From: Prosthecobacter debontii
GTDB taxonomy: Bacteria; Verrucomicrobiota; Verrucomicrobiia; Verrucomicrobiales; Akkermansiaceae
Direction: 5' to 3'
Length of the DNA stretch: 35,084 bases
Assembly (NCBI GenBank): GCA_945869465.1
Contig: CAMBPB010000028.1
Span: 1 to 35,084 of the forward strand
Shown here in pieces: positions 8,819 to 17,368 of the stretch (within the stretch, counting starts at the first letter, position 1; every line of letters begins with the position of its first letter). The notes beneath the pieces were generated by a model. The model saw nothing but the letters and a program-made list of their open reading frames with translations. It was not told the DNA's origin and did no database searches. The position numbers were made by a program, and so were the translations under genes.

Positions 8819-9454
8819 ATGTCACTCGGCCTTCTCGGCAAAAAAATCGGTATGACCCGCCTGTTCGACCAACAGGCCGGGATCATGATTCCCGTCACCG
8901 TCATCGACGTTTCCGGCAACACCCTCCTTCAGACCAAGACTCCTGAGAAGGACGGTTATACCGCCGTGCAGGTGGGTTACGGCGATCAGAAGGAGCAACG
9001 CGTCATCAAGCCGGACCTCGGTCGCTTCAAGAAAGCCGGCTCGACTCCCAAGCGCTTCGTGCAGGAGTTCCGTTTCAAAACCGGTGCCGAAGTTCCCGAA
9101 ACCCACACCGGCATGGAAACCTTCACCGCCGGCCAATGGGTCGATGTGATTGGCAACTCGAAGGGCAAAGGTTTCCAAGGTGCCGTCAAGCGCCACGGTT
9201 TCGGTGGTCTCAAGATGACCCACGGATCCATGATGCACCGCCGGACGGGAGCCATCGGTTGCCGCTCCACCCCAGGTCGCGTTTGGAAAAACCAGAAGAT
9301 GCCCGGCCACATGGGCACCACCCGCACCACCGTTCAAAATCTCAAAGTCGTCGCCGTTCGTCCGGAAGATGGTGTGATCCTCGTCTCCGGCGCGGTTCCA
9401 GGCACCAAGGGCAGTTATGTCACCGTGCGCGCCGCCAAGAAAAAGACCGCCTGA
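8819..9454 (+). CDS. rplC: 50S ribosomal protein L3 (uL3)
   Basis: Early-assembly 23S rRNA-binding protein whose loop reaches the peptidyl-transferase centre; 211 residues. Start ATG 8819 gives [16 protein letters not shown], the family N-terminus. The central loop reads [21 protein letters not shown] and [12 protein letters not shown]. The position that is a methylated Gln in E. coli L3 (GQNQTPG) is Cys here (GCRSTPG). The spacer before it carries the heptad tract. Confidence 0.98.
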   Translation: MSLGLLGKKIGMTRLFDQQAGIMIPVTVIDVSGNTLLQTKTPEKDGYTAVQVGYGDQKEQRVIKPDLGRFKKAGSTPKRFVQEFRFKTGAEVPETHTGMETFTAGQWVDVIGNSKGKGFQGAVKRHGFGGLKMTHGSMMHRRTGAIGCRSTPGRVWKNQKMPGHMGTTRTTVQNLKVVAVRPEDGVILVSGAVPGTKGSYVTVRAAKKKTA

Positions 9455-9467
9455 TATCAGGGCAATC

Positions 9468-9488
9468 GTTTAACTCTCAAGATTCCAA
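9468..9488 (+). repeat. short heptad-like tract before rplD
   Basis: GTTTAAC, TCTCAAG and ATTCCAA are three successive 7-nt blocks (9468-9488), followed by GTC and the rplD ATG at 9492. The end (CCAAGTCATG) closely matches that of the rplN spacer (TCAAGTCATG). Too short to be convincing alone; listed because the same layout recurs. Confidence 0.35.
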
Positions 9489-9491
9489 GTC

Positions 9492-10100
9492 ATGTCCGCC
9501 AAGTCACTCACCGTCGAAGACGCCCAGGCCGCCAACCTTGTGCTGGTCGGTCCGGAAAAAGGCCGCCAAGCCGTTCACGATCTCGTGACCGCCTACCGCG
9601 CCAACCGCCGCACCGGTTCCGCCTGCACCAAAACCCGCGGCGAGGTTTCCGGTAATAACAAGAAGATCTACAAACAGAAGGGCACCGGCAACGCACGCCA
9701 CGGTGACAAGCGCGCTCCCATCTTCGTCGGTGGCGGTGTCGTCTTCGGCCCGCGTCCGCGCGATTATTCGAAGAAGGTCACCAAGACCGTCCGCAAGCTC
9801 GCCTTGCGCCGCGTCCTCGGCGACCTCGTCGCGGGTGGCAAGATCACCACGGTGGATTCCTTCACCATCGCCGATGGCAAGACGAAGTCCTTCCTCGCCG
9901 CCATCAACGCGATCACCACCCCGGGCAAGATCCTGGTGGTTTCCAACTCCTTCGACGAGTCCACCTACCTGGCCGGCCGCAACGTCGCCCACGTGCAACT
10001 CGTCACCGGTTCCGACGTCAACGTCGAACAACTCCTTCTCGCGAAATCCGTCGTCCTTGTGGGCGACGCGCTTCAAACCCTTGCGCAGCGCAGCGCCTGA
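9492..10100 (+). CDS. rplD: 50S ribosomal protein L4 (uL4)
   Basis: The 202-residue protein lines the exit tunnel and in enterobacteria represses the S10 operon. The long loop is recognisable from [31 protein letters not shown] through [11 protein letters not shown], written here as two parts of the tunnel extension. The N-terminal part is short relative to E. coli, but the fold appears complete. It follows rplC by 37 bp and precedes rplW by 23 bp. No hairpin array like the E. coli S10 leader was seen upstream. Confidence 0.97.
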   Translation: MSAKSLTVEDAQAANLVLVGPEKGRQAVHDLVTAYRANRRTGSACTKTRGEVSGNNKKIYKQKGTGNARHGDKRAPIFVGGGVVFGPRPRDYSKKVTKTVRKLALRRVLGDLVAGGKITTVDSFTIADGKTKSFLAAINAITTPGKILVVSNSFDESTYLAGRNVAHVQLVTGSDVNVEQLLLAKSVVLVGDALQTLAQRSA

Positions 10101-10123
10101 ACCCCGGACCCCGCACCGAGATC

Positions 10124-10408
10124 ATGAAAGACATCTACCAGGTTATCAAAAACGTCCGCCTGAGCGAGAAGGCCACCCTTCTCCAGGAGACGAACAACGA
10201 AGTCACTCTCGAAGTCGATCGCAAGGCCAACAAGCTCGAGATCAAACAAGCCGTCGAGCAGCTCTTCGGAAAAACCGTCCTGAAGGTCCGCACCGCCACT
10301 TATGACGGCAAGCTCCGCCGCCAACGCCGCGCTGACGCGGGCCGAACCAACCACTGGAAAAAAGCCATCGTTCGTCTGAAAGAAGGCGAGTCGCTCGATC
10401 TCATCTAA
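10124..10408 (+). CDS. rplW: 50S ribosomal protein L23 (uL23)
   Basis: Tunnel-exit protein and docking site for trigger factor and signal recognition particle. The 94 residues begin MKDIYQVIKNVRLSEKATLL and contain EVDRKANKLEIKQAVEQLF and KTVLKVRT, typical of the bacterial L23 fold. The extended internal loop is short and basic (YDGKLRRQRRADAGR). It sits between rplD and rplB in the conserved order. Confidence 0.97.
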   Translation: MKDIYQVIKNVRLSEKATLLQETNNEVTLEVDRKANKLEIKQAVEQLFGKTVLKVRTATYDGKLRRQRRADAGRTNHWKKAIVRLKEGESLDLI

Positions 10409-10454
10409 GCGTTTCAAGCTGTTCCAATCGTAAAACTTCATCGTTCCGCGAGTC

Positions 10455-11294
10455 ATGCCACTGAAAAATTTCAAGCCCATCACCCCATCCGCGCGCTACA
10501 AGAACCTTCCTTCGTTCGAAGAGGTTACCAAAAGCAAGCCTGAGAAGAGTCTTCTCACGCCCTTGAAGCGCAGCGGCGGCCGCAACAACACCGGCCGCAT
10601 CACCTGCCGTCACATCGGTGGCGGCCACAAGCGCCACTACCGTTTGATCGACTTCAAGCGCGGCAAACACGACGCTCCGGCGACCGTGGTCGGCATCGAA
10701 TACGATCCGAACCGCACCTGCCGCATCGCGCTCATCCAGTATGAGGACGGCCAAAAATCCTACATCCTCGCCCCGCTCGGTCTCGAGGTGGGCACCACCG
10801 TGGTGGCCGGCGCGAATGTCGCACCCAAGACCGGCAATGCGATGCCGCTCAGCGCCGTGCCGCTGGGAACCTCCATTCACAACATCGAGCTCATCCCCGG
10901 CAATGGCGGCAAAGTCGCCCGCGCCGCCGGCCAGCTCGCCGTGCTCTCCAACCGCGCTGGCGGCTGGGCGCTGGTGAAAATGCCTTCCGGTGAAATCCGC
11001 CGCTTCAATGATCGTTGTTTCTGCACGATCGGCCAGGTCGGCAACCGCGACCACATGAACGAAACCTCCGGCAAAGCGGGCCGCACTCGCTGGCAGGGGG
11101 TTCGCCCGACTGTCCGCGGCATGACGATGAACCCCGTTGACCACCCCAACGGTGGTGGCGAAGGCAAGTCGAAATCCGGTGGCGGCCGCCAACACCTTGT
11201 CAGCCCATGGGGCCACGCCAAGGGCCAGAAGACCCGCAACAAGAAGAAGGCCACCGCCGTCTTCATCGTCGCGTCCCGCCACCAGAAGAAGTAA
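10455..11294 (+). CDS. rplB: 50S ribosomal protein L2 (uL2)
   Basis: Largest core protein of the 50S subunit, needed for subunit joining and peptidyl transfer. The 279 residues include [21 protein letters not shown], the SH3-like core, and the conserved active-site-proximal stretch [13 protein letters not shown] followed by SPWG, which contains the key histidine of the family. It ends in a Lys-rich tail. Start ATG 10455, with no Shine-Dalgarno sequence. Confidence 0.98.
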   Translation: MPLKNFKPITPSARYKNLPSFEEVTKSKPEKSLLTPLKRSGGRNNTGRITCRHIGGGHKRHYRLIDFKRGKHDAPATVVGIEYDPNRTCRIALIQYEDGQKSYILAPLGLEVGTTVVAGANVAPKTGNAMPLSAVPLGTSIHNIELIPGNGGKVARAAGQLAVLSNRAGGWALVKMPSGEIRRFNDRCFCTIGQVGNRDHMNETSGKAGRTRWQGVRPTVRGMTMNPVDHPNGGGEGKSKSGGGRQHLVSPWGHAKGQKTRNKKKATAVFIVASRHQKK

Positions 11295-11357
11295 TCCAGG
11301 AGTGTGGGCAGCTCGCCCGCACCACCCGTTTTCCATCACTCCAAACACACTTCCACC

Positions 11358-11630
11358 ATGCCACGCTCTCTCAAGAAAGGCCCCTACGTCGATCAAAAGC
11401 TCCTCGCCAAGATCGACGCCGTCGCCGAAGCCGGATCCGACCGCAAGCCCATCAAAACCTGGAGCCGCAAGTCGATGATCACCCCGGACTTCGTCAGTCA
11501 CAACTTCGCCGTCCACAATGGCAAGACCTTCGTTCCCGTGTATGTCACGGAAAACATGGTCGGTCACAAACTCGGCGAGTTCGCGCCGACCCGGATTTTC
11601 CGTAGTCACGGCGGCATCGGCAAGAAGTAA
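11358..11630 (+). CDS. rpsS: 30S ribosomal protein S19 (uS19)
   Basis: The 90-residue head protein pairs with S13 at the A-site side. Start ATG 11358 gives [19 protein letters not shown]; the frame is open further upstream, but that part is not conserved. Later motifs are [36 protein letters not shown] and [11 protein letters not shown]. Normally rplV follows directly; here another gene intervenes 24 bp downstream. Confidence 0.98.
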   Translation: MPRSLKKGPYVDQKLLAKIDAVAEAGSDRKPIKTWSRKSMITPDFVSHNFAVHNGKTFVPVYVTENMVGHKLGEFAPTRIFRSHGGIGKK

Positions 11631-11654
11631 CCTTCACGTTTTTCCTCCACGTCC

Positions 11655-12380
11655 ATGCGTTCCACATTCCAATACCGCGCTATCGCCGCCGCCCTCGGGC
11701 TGCTGGCTGCGGCTGGAATGGGTGCCGCCCAGGCAGCGGATGCGGAACAGCTCCAGAACAGCGTCATCAGCCTTCAGGAGCAGAACCAAACCCTTCAGCG
11801 CAGCCTCGCCGAGGCCAATCGCGGGGAAAAACAAGCGTCGGAACAACTCGCCCAGGTCCGCCAACGCCTCGAAGCCCTCGGCAAGAACCTGCTCGACGGC
11901 GGTAATGACCGCCTGGTCCAAGCCGCCTCCGATCTCCAACTCGCCAACGAGCGTGCCACCGAACTCGAAGGTTCGGTCACCCGTCTCGCCGCTGCCGTGA
12001 ACGATTGCCTCCGCCACGCGGTGGTTTCCGATCCCGATGCCAGACTTCGCGTCGAAACTTCGCTAAGAGAGCTTGACGCGGTGCTCGGACTGCGGCAGAA
12101 GCCCCGCCCCGACATTCGCACCGGCTCTCTCCAGCAGGCTCGCATCGTCAGCCTCGATCAGGAAAGCGGCATGTTGGTTCTCAATATTGGCGAAAGCCAG
12201 GGAGCCAAAATCGGCATGACCTTTCGCCTCACCCGCGGCCAACAGCCCTACGGAAAAACCATTCTCGCCGATGTCCGCAAGGGCGTCAGCGGCGTCTTTG
12301 TCGAATCGCTCGACAATCCCGCCGAAGTCCCACGCCCTGGCGATCTCGCCATTCTCGAAACACAAGCCCCAGCGCAGTAA
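11655..12380 (+). CDS. exported coiled-coil protein inside the S10 operon
   Basis: Unrecognised 241-residue protein lying between rpsS and rplV. Residues 1-27 form a signal peptide: basic start, hydrophobic AAALGLLAAAGMGAA, cleavage after AQA. Residues ~31-115 are rich in Gln/Glu/Leu heptads (LQEQNQTLQRSLAEANR) and should form a coiled coil. A C-terminal beta-rich domain (~155-235) contains VLNIGESQGAKIGMTFRL and then PYGKTILADV. This layout recalls MreC-like scaffolds and the C-terminal domain of FlgT-like envelope proteins, but no family can be named. Spacings of 24 and 20 bp put it firmly in the operon, so it should be made along with ribosomal proteins. One Cys (C118) is present. Base composition is like its neighbours, so the insertion is not obviously recent. 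Confidence 0.9.
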   Translation: MRSTFQYRAIAAALGLLAAAGMGAAQAADAEQLQNSVISLQEQNQTLQRSLAEANRGEKQASEQLAQVRQRLEALGKNLLDGGNDRLVQAASDLQLANERATELEGSVTRLAAAVNDCLRHAVVSDPDARLRVETSLRELDAVLGLRQKPRPDIRTGSLQQARIVSLDQESGMLVLNIGESQGAKIGMTFRLTRGQQPYGKTILADVRKGVSGVFVESLDNPAEVPRPGDLAILETQAPAQ

Positions 12381-12400
12381 CCAATCACGTCAGCAGCTCC

Positions 12401-12829
12401 ATGGAAGTCAAAAGCACCACCAAATACGTTCGCCTCTCGCCTAAAAAGGCGCGTGACGTCGCCCGTGAAATTCAAGGCCTGCCGGTTTCGACCGCTCTCG
12501 ATATTCTGACCTTCACGCCCAAGAAAGCCGCTCAATTGATCGGCAAAACCCTCAAGACCGCCATCGCGGACGCCGAGAACAATTTCTCGCTGGATACCAG
12601 CACCCTCATCATCAAGGAAGCCGTAATCGGTTCCGCTCCCACCCAGCGCCGCTTCAAACCGCGTGCCAAAGGTTCCGCCGGTCCGATTCTCCGCCGCTCC
12701 AGTCATATCTCGATCACCCTCGTGGGTTCCGCCCCCGAGAAGAAAAAGAAGGTGGCCCGCAAGTCGGCCGCCAAAACAACCGACGACACTCCCGCCGCAG
12801 CTCCCGCCGCCACGGAAGAACAAGCCTGA
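12401..12829 (+). CDS. rplV: 50S ribosomal protein L22 (uL22)
   Basis: The 142-residue tunnel protein contains TKYVRLSPKKARDVAREIQG at the start and, near residue 85-105, the beta-hairpin TQRRFKPRAKGSAGPILRRSSH that lines the exit tunnel and contacts macrolides. After ~110 residues comes a Lys then Ala/Pro/Glu-rich tail of ~30 residues, which the E. coli protein lacks. Start ATG 12401, 20 bp after the inserted exported-protein gene. Confidence 0.97.
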   Translation: MEVKSTTKYVRLSPKKARDVAREIQGLPVSTALDILTFTPKKAAQLIGKTLKTAIADAENNFSLDTSTLIIKEAVIGSAPTQRRFKPRAKGSAGPILRRSSHISITLVGSAPEKKKKVARKSAAKTTDDTPAAAPAATEEQA

Positions 12830-12859
12830 ATCACTCTCTCCTAACCTCCCTCACCGAAC

Positions 12860-13612
12860 ATGGGCCAGAAAGTAAATCCGATCGCATTTCGCCTCGCCGT
12901 CAACAAAGACTGGCGCTCGAAGTGGTATGCCAGCGGCAAAGACTACACTTCGAAACTCCACGAAGACCTCGCGGTCCGGGGTTATCTCAAAAACAAACTT
13001 CAGAACGCCGGCTTGTCCCGTGTGGTCATTGAGCGCGCTTGGAACAGCGTGCGCGTCACCCTTCACTCCTCCCGCCCCGGTCTGATCATCGGCCGCCAAG
13101 GCAAGGAAATCGAAGTGATGACCAAGGAAATCACCGACATTTGCAAAGGTGCCCAAGTCAAAATCGACATCATCGAAATCCGCAAGCCCGAGCTCGACGC
13201 CCAACTCGTCGCCGAGCAGATCGCCGTGCAACTTGAACGCCGGATCAGCTTCCGCCGCGCCATGAAGCGCGCGCTGCAAACCGCCATGGAATTCGGCGCG
13301 GAAGGCATCCGCCTCCGTTGCGCCGGCCGCCTCGGTGGTGCGGACATTGCCCGCGCCGAAGGTTATCGCGAAGGCAAAGTGCCCCTTCAAACCCTCCGCG
13401 TTCCTCTCGACTACGGCTTTGCCGAAGCCCGCACCGTTTACGGCATCATTGGCGTGAAGTGCTGGGTCAACAAGAAGGAAGACGACGGCACCGGTGGCAG
13501 ACCCCAAGGCAACGACCGCGGCGACCGCGGCGGCCGTGGGGGTGATCGCCGCGGCGGTGGCGGTGGCGGTGGTGATCGCGGCGGTGATCGTCGTCCCAAC
13601 TCGCGCAACTGA
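12860..13612 (+). CDS. rpsC: 30S ribosomal protein S3 (uS3) with Gly/Arg/Asp-rich tail
   Basis: S3 forms part of the mRNA entry pore with S4 and S5. Residues 1-205 are a normal S3: N-terminal MGQKVNPIAFRLAVNKDW, type II KH domain with GLIIGRQGKEIE (74-85), and a C-terminal domain ending GIIGVKCWVNKKE. Residues 206-250 are an extension made mostly of Gly, Arg and Asp (DRGDRGGRGGDRRGGG), with RGG-box-like spacing. Many S3 proteins have short basic tails; this glycine-rich one is unusual. The DNA there is a G/C-rich low-complexity stretch prone to slippage. Confidence 0.97.
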   Translation: MGQKVNPIAFRLAVNKDWRSKWYASGKDYTSKLHEDLAVRGYLKNKLQNAGLSRVVIERAWNSVRVTLHSSRPGLIIGRQGKEIEVMTKEITDICKGAQVKIDIIEIRKPELDAQLVAEQIAVQLERRISFRRAMKRALQTAMEFGAEGIRLRCAGRLGGADIARAEGYREGKVPLQTLRVPLDYGFAEARTVYGIIGVKCWVNKKEDDGTGGRPQGNDRGDRGGRGGDRRGGGGGGGDRGGDRRPNSRN

Positions 13613-13649
13613 ATCTTATCATTTCCCAACTCTCACTAACCAATTTCCC

Positions 13650-13656
13650 AAGGAGG
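13650..13656 (+). promoter_or_regulatory. canonical Shine-Dalgarno of rplP
   Basis: AAGGAGG lies 8 nt before the rplP ATG (13665). It is the only strong ribosome-binding site seen in the whole ribosomal block; rplF has a weaker AAAGGA. It shows that an anti-Shine-Dalgarno interaction is probably possible in this organism even though most genes do not use it. Confidence 0.8.
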
Positions 13657-13664
13657 ACTGAGCC

Positions 13665-14084
13665 ATGCCTTTGATGCCCAAACGAACCAAGTTCCGCAAG
13701 AGCCACCGCGGAAGCCGATCTGGCAATGCCCAGACTGGAACCACTGTCGCCTTCGGTGACTTCGGCCTGCAAACCCTTGACCGCGGCTGGATGACCAACC
13801 GCCAGATCGAATCCTGCCGGATCGCGATCAACCGCTCGCTCAAACGCAAGGGCAAAGTCTGGATCCGGATTTTCCCGCACAAGTCGATCACCTCCCGCCC
13901 GCCGGAAACCCGGATGGGCAAGGGCAAGGGTGCCGTCGAAGGTTGGGTGGCCGTGATTCGTCCCGGCAACATCCTCTTCGAAATCGGTGGCGTGCCGGAA
14001 TCTTCGGCCAAGGAAGCAATGCGTCTGGCCTCCTACAAACTCGGCATCCGCACCCGCCTCGTCACCCGCAATCCGCACGCTTGA
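13665..14084 (+). CDS. rplP: 50S ribosomal protein L16 (uL16)
   Basis: The 139-residue protein next to the A-site tRNA elbow begins [17 protein letters not shown]. It has the conserved [21 protein letters not shown]-like loop [20 protein letters not shown] and [15 protein letters not shown]. The Arg that is hydroxylated by YcfD in E. coli lies in the [10 protein letters not shown] loop, which is intact. Initiation uses a strong Shine-Dalgarno sequence, unlike its neighbours. Confidence 0.98.
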   Translation: MPLMPKRTKFRKSHRGSRSGNAQTGTTVAFGDFGLQTLDRGWMTNRQIESCRIAINRSLKRKGKVWIRIFPHKSITSRPPETRMGKGKGAVEGWVAVIRPGNILFEIGGVPESSAKEAMRLASYKLGIRTRLVTRNPHA

Positions 14085-14110
14085 TCCATCCCTTAACCAC
14101 CGTCTGAACC

Positions 14111-14311
14111 ATGGCCAAAACCAAAGCCAAAGACTTCCGCGAACTCTCCGCTGACGATCTCCAACTCCAACTTCGCGAACTCAAGCAGGAAGCCCTCAAC
14201 CTTCGGCTCCAAAAGGCCACCGGCCAGCTTGAAAACTCCGCCCGCATCCGCGAGGTGCGCCGCGAAACCGCTCAAATCATGACCGCGCTCACTGCGAAGT
14301 CCCTCGCCTGA
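14111..14311 (+). CDS. rpmC: 50S ribosomal protein L29 (uL29)
   Basis: Small two-helix protein (66 residues) beside L23 at the tunnel exit. It shows the family pattern [34 protein letters not shown] as two adjoining helical segments, then [14 protein letters not shown]. Start ATG 14111, preceded by GTCTGAACC without a ribosome-binding site. Confidence 0.96.
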   Translation: MAKTKAKDFRELSADDLQLQLRELKQEALNLRLQKATGQLENSARIREVRRETAQIMTALTAKSLA

Positions 14312-14340
14312 TCCACCACCAACGCACCCATTCTCCTACC

Positions 14341-14610
14341 ATGAGCGAAACTTCCCCGGACACTCAAGTCCACTTGCGTAAAACCCGTGTTGGCGTGGTC
14401 ATCTCCGACAAAATGGATAAAACCCTCGTCGTCGAACACATCGCCCGCGTTCCCCATCCGCGCTTCAACAAAATCGTCAAACGCTCGAAGAAATACTACG
14501 TGCATGACGAAAACGGCCAGGCCAAAATCGGCGACCGCGTCCGCATCGTTGAAACCCGGCCGCTTTCCAAACTCAAGCGCTGGTCCCTCGCCGAAATCAT
14601 CACCCACTGA
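14341..14610 (+). CDS. rpsQ: 30S ribosomal protein S17 (uS17)
   Basis: Primary 16S rRNA-binding protein of the body, with an OB fold. The 89 residues contain [37 protein letters not shown] and [18 protein letters not shown], all in the family positions. An acidic N-terminal stretch of about 12 residues ([12 protein letters not shown]) precedes the fold. Confidence 0.97.
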   Translation: MSETSPDTQVHLRKTRVGVVISDKMDKTLVVEHIARVPHPRFNKIVKRSKKYYVHDENGQAKIGDRVRIVETRPLSKLKRWSLAEIITH

Positions 14611-14625
14611 AGCCGCCTGCGCCGG

Positions 14626-14660
14626 ATTTCAATTCTCAAATTTTAACTCTTAAATTCTCT
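14626..14660 (+). repeat. 7-nt periodic tract before rplN
   Basis: Five consecutive related heptamers, the first being ATTTCAA (14626-14632) and TTCTCAA (14633-14639), the last ATTCTCT (14654-14660). The shared pattern is a T/C-rich core closing in AA. They end 6 nt before the rplN ATG. AT-rich and unstructured, in sharp contrast to the GC-rich genes on either side. Confidence 0.6.
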
Positions 14661-14666
14661 CAAGTC

Positions 14667-15032
14667 ATGATCCAGATGGAAACCATGCTCGACGTCGCCG
14701 ATAACACCGGCGCCCGCAGCGCAAAAATGATCGGCGTGCTCGGCAAACGAAGCCGCACCGCACGCATCGGTGACGTTATCACCGCCCACATCCGCGATTC
14801 TATCCCGACCGCCTCCGTCAAAAAAGGCAGCGTCGTGAAGGCCGTCGTCGTCCGCACCGCCTATCCGATCCGCCGCGCCGATGGCTCCATCCTGCGCTTC
14901 GATTCGAATGCGATCGTGCTCATCGACAAGGACAACAACCCGCGCGGCACCCGCATCTTCGGGCCCGTCGCCCGTGAACTCCGCGAAAAGGCGTTCATGA
15001 AAATCGTTTCCCTCGCTCCCGAGGTGCTCTGA
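14667..15032 (+). CDS. rplN: 50S ribosomal protein L14 (uL14)
   Basis: The 121-residue protein forms intersubunit bridges and the RsfS silencing site. It begins [25 protein letters not shown] and contains [33 protein letters not shown] and [26 protein letters not shown] as separate conserved blocks. It starts the spc gene order. Its start codon is preceded by the heptad tract, not a ribosome-binding site. Confidence 0.98.
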   Translation: MIQMETMLDVADNTGARSAKMIGVLGKRSRTARIGDVITAHIRDSIPTASVKKGSVVKAVVVRTAYPIRRADGSILRFDSNAIVLIDKDNNPRGTRIFGPVARELREKAFMKIVSLAPEVL

Positions 15033-15065
15033 AGCGCCCCCATCCACTCAACCGTTTTCATCCCC

Positions 15066-15299
15066 ATGAGCCGCATCAAGACCCACGTCAAAAAAGGCGA
15101 CCAAGTCGAAATCATCACCGGTAACCACAAAGGCAAGCGCGGCACCGTGCTGCTGGTCAACGCCGTCAAGGGCCAGGTCGTCGTCGAAGGCGGCCGCCAG
15201 GTCAAAAAGGCCACCAAACCCACCGAAGCCGATCCCAGCGGCGGTATCAAAACCATCGACGGGGCCATTCATATCTCTAATGTTAGAAAAGTGGGCTGA
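15066..15299 (+). CDS. rplX: 50S ribosomal protein L24 (uL24)
   Basis: Assembly-initiating protein with a KOW motif. The 77 residues show [40 protein letters not shown] and a C-terminal DGAIHISNV. It is about 25 residues shorter than the E. coli protein, ending soon after the HISNV block. The short form occurs in several phyla, and no frameshift is evident. Confidence 0.96.
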   Translation: MSRIKTHVKKGDQVEIITGNHKGKRGTVLLVNAVKGQVVVEGGRQVKKATKPTEADPSGGIKTIDGAIHISNVRKVG

Positions 15300-15360
15300 A
15301 GCCTTCCGCTTCCGCCCGCGCTTAAGCGCCACATCAACCGCGCTGACCCGCAAAAATTAC

Positions 15361-15948
15361 ATGAGCACTCCCGCACTACAACAACACTACCTAGACAAGG
15401 TGGTCCCGGCTCTCAAGCAGAAGCTCGGCTACACCAACCTCCATCAGGTTCCCCGCCTCGAGAAGATCGTGGTCACCTCCTGCATGGGCAAGGCCCCTGA
15501 CCGCAAGGTCGCGGTGGACGATGCCGTCAACGAGATCCAGAAAATCACCGGCCAGCGTCCCTCCATCACCTATTCGAAGAAGGCCGTGGCCAACTTCAAA
15601 CTGCGTGAAAACGAAGTTCTCGGCGCACGCGTCACCCTCCGGGGCGCGCGCATGTGGGAGTTTATGTATCGCTTCATCAATATCACTGCGCCGAACATCC
15701 GCGACTTCCGCGGGATTTCCGCGAAGTCCTTCGACGGCCGCGGCAATTATGCCTGTGGCGTCCAGGAACAATCCATCTTCCCGGAAATCGAAATCGACCA
15801 AATCAAACGCCAGATCGGTTTTGACCTGATCTTCGTCACCACCGCCCGCACCGACGCGGAAGGCCGCGCCCTGCTCCTCGAGCTCGGCATGCCGTTCCGC
15901 GATGTGAAAAAAGCCACCGAAGAACCCGCCGAGGCCGCCGCAGTCTGA
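15361..15948 (+). CDS. rplE: 50S ribosomal protein L5 (uL5)
   Basis: 5S rRNA-binding protein of the central protuberance; 195 residues. Start ATG 15361 gives MSTPALQQHYLDKVVPALKQ. Conserved blocks are RLEKIVVTSCMG, ITGQRPSITYSKKAVANFKLRE (two abutting segments), GARVTLRGARMWEFMYR and RDFRGISAKSFDGRGNY, ending in an Ala/Glu tail. A 12-bp palindrome GCGCTTAAGCGC (15318-15329) lies in the spacer before it. rpsN, which normally follows, is missing. Confidence 0.98.
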   Translation: MSTPALQQHYLDKVVPALKQKLGYTNLHQVPRLEKIVVTSCMGKAPDRKVAVDDAVNEIQKITGQRPSITYSKKAVANFKLRENEVLGARVTLRGARMWEFMYRFINITAPNIRDFRGISAKSFDGRGNYACGVQEQSIFPEIEIDQIKRQIGFDLIFVTTARTDAEGRALLLELGMPFRDVKKATEEPAEAAAV

Positions 15949-15983
15949 TCTGCCAACTCACGAAAATTTAAAGATTCACCACC

Positions 15984-16379
15984 ATGGCAGTTCTCACCGA
16001 TCCCATCTCCGATTTCCTCACGCGTTTCAAAAACGCCGCCCGCGCCGGCAATGAGGAATTCACCGCTCCCTACTCGAAGATCAAGGCGGACATCGCCCGC
16101 ATTCTTCAGGAAGAAGGCTACCTCTGGAACTACGAAGTCGTCACCGGCAAGCGTACCCAGCTCAAGGTCAAGCCAAAGTTCGTGGACGGACGCTCCGTCC
16201 TCACCGATCTCAAACGCGTTTCCACTCCCGGCCGCCGCCACTACGTCGGCTCCACCGAGATCCCGCGCGTCATGTCCGGCCTCGGCATCTCGATCCTTTC
16301 CACTTCGAAAGGCGTGATGTCCGGCGGCAATGCCAAACGTCACAAACTCGGCGGCGAACTCCTCGCCAACGTCTGGTAA
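15984..16379 (+). CDS. rpsH: 30S ribosomal protein S8 (uS8)
   Basis: Central-domain 16S rRNA-binding protein that in E. coli represses the spc operon. The 131 residues begin MAVLTDPISDFLTRFKNAARAG and end with the conserved GISILSTSKGVMSGGNAKRHKLGGELLANVW in two parts. It follows rplE by 35 bp, directly occupying the place where rpsN would normally lie. Confidence 0.97.
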   Translation: MAVLTDPISDFLTRFKNAARAGNEEFTAPYSKIKADIARILQEEGYLWNYEVVTGKRTQLKVKPKFVDGRSVLTDLKRVSTPGRRHYVGSTEIPRVMSGLGISILSTSKGVMSGGNAKRHKLGGELLANVW

Positions 16380-16409
16380 ACCCCTCACTCGCGAAAGGAA
16401 AACACCATC

Positions 16410-16949
16410 ATGTCACGAGTCGGACTCAAACCCATCTCTCTTCCGGAAAAAGTCGCCGTCAAATTGGACGGTCGCACAGTCATCGTCGAAGGCCCCAAAG
16501 GCAAACTCGACTTCAACCTTCCCGAAGGCATCTCCCTCACTAGCCAGGACGGCAACGTCGTGGTTTCCCGTGCCTCGGAACTGCGCCAACACCGCGCGCT
16601 TCACGGCACCGCCCGCAGCCTCGTTCAGAATATGGTCGTCGGCGTCTCGCAAGGATTCGTCAAGGATCTCGAAATCCACGGCGTCGGTCTGCGTGCTGCC
16701 GTCAAGGGCGCGGACCTCGATCTGTCGCTTGGCCGCTCCCATCCGCTGCTTCACCCGATCCCCTCCGGCCTCAATGTCACGGTGCTTGAAAACACCAAGA
16801 TCAAGGTGGAAGGCATCGACAAACAACTCGTCGGCCAGTTCGCCGCCGAAGTGCGCAGTTTCTATCCACCTGAGCCCTACAAAGGCAAGGGCGTTCGCTA
16901 TGTCGGTGAGAAAGTTCGCCGCAAGGAAGGCAAAAGCGTCGGCAAATAA
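16410..16949 (+). CDS. rplF: 50S ribosomal protein L6 (uL6)
   Basis: Protein of the GTPase-associated region, with two related alpha/beta domains. The 179 residues begin [21 protein letters not shown] and include [35 protein letters not shown] and [27 protein letters not shown] weak Shine-Dalgarno sequence, AAAGGA, precedes the start. Complete and typical. Confidence 0.98.
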   Translation: MSRVGLKPISLPEKVAVKLDGRTVIVEGPKGKLDFNLPEGISLTSQDGNVVVSRASELRQHRALHGTARSLVQNMVVGVSQGFVKDLEIHGVGLRAAVKGADLDLSLGRSHPLLHPIPSGLNVTVLENTKIKVEGIDKQLVGQFAAEVRSFYPPEPYKGKGVRYVGEKVRRKEGKSVGK

Positions 16950-16990
16950 TCCAGCACCGTCGCCCACCACCTCAAATCAATTACGGCACC

Positions 16991-17347
16991 ATGAGCACCA
17001 TCAATCGCAAGTCGATCCGCCGACGCATCCACAACCGCATCCGCCGCAAGGTTACCGGAACCGCGGAACGCCCCCGTCTGGCCGTCCATTACTCCAACCA
17101 ACATATCTACGCCCAAGTCATCGACGACGCGGCCGGCCGCACGCTGGTTTCCGCTTCCACGCTGGACAAGTCTTTCGAAAAGGCTTCGTCGAATGTCGAG
17201 AGCGCCCAGAAAGTCGGCCAGCTCCTCGCCGAGCGCGCCAAGGGTTCCAACATCAGCGCCGTGGTTTTTGACCGCGGCGGTCACCTCTACCACGGTAAAG
17301 TCAAAGCCCTCGCGGATGCAGCGCGTGAAGCCGGACTCCAATTCTAA
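16991..17347 (+). CDS. rplR: 50S ribosomal protein L18 (uL18)
   Basis: The 118-residue 5S rRNA-binding protein has a basic N-terminal arm ([20 protein letters not shown]), then [20 protein letters not shown] and the C-terminal block [26 protein letters not shown] shown in family order. It lies 41 bp after rplF and 21 bp before rpsE. Confidence 0.97.
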   Translation: MSTINRKSIRRRIHNRIRRKVTGTAERPRLAVHYSNQHIYAQVIDDAAGRTLVSASTLDKSFEKASSNVESAQKVGQLLAERAKGSNISAVVFDRGGHLYHGKVKALADAAREAGLQF

Positions 17348-17368
17348 CGCTCTGACCAGACACACATC

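Noticed and set aside
10401..11609. Long 402-codon minus-strand reading frame across rplB and rpsS
   Set aside because: It is the complement of highly conserved ribosomal genes; its Gly/Ala/Asp-rich product looks like a GC-rich shadow frame.
15318..15329. Palindrome GCGCTTAAGCGC as an operator
   Set aside because: It is only 12 bp in a spacer inside an operon; no regulator or promoter is nearby, so no function can be supported.
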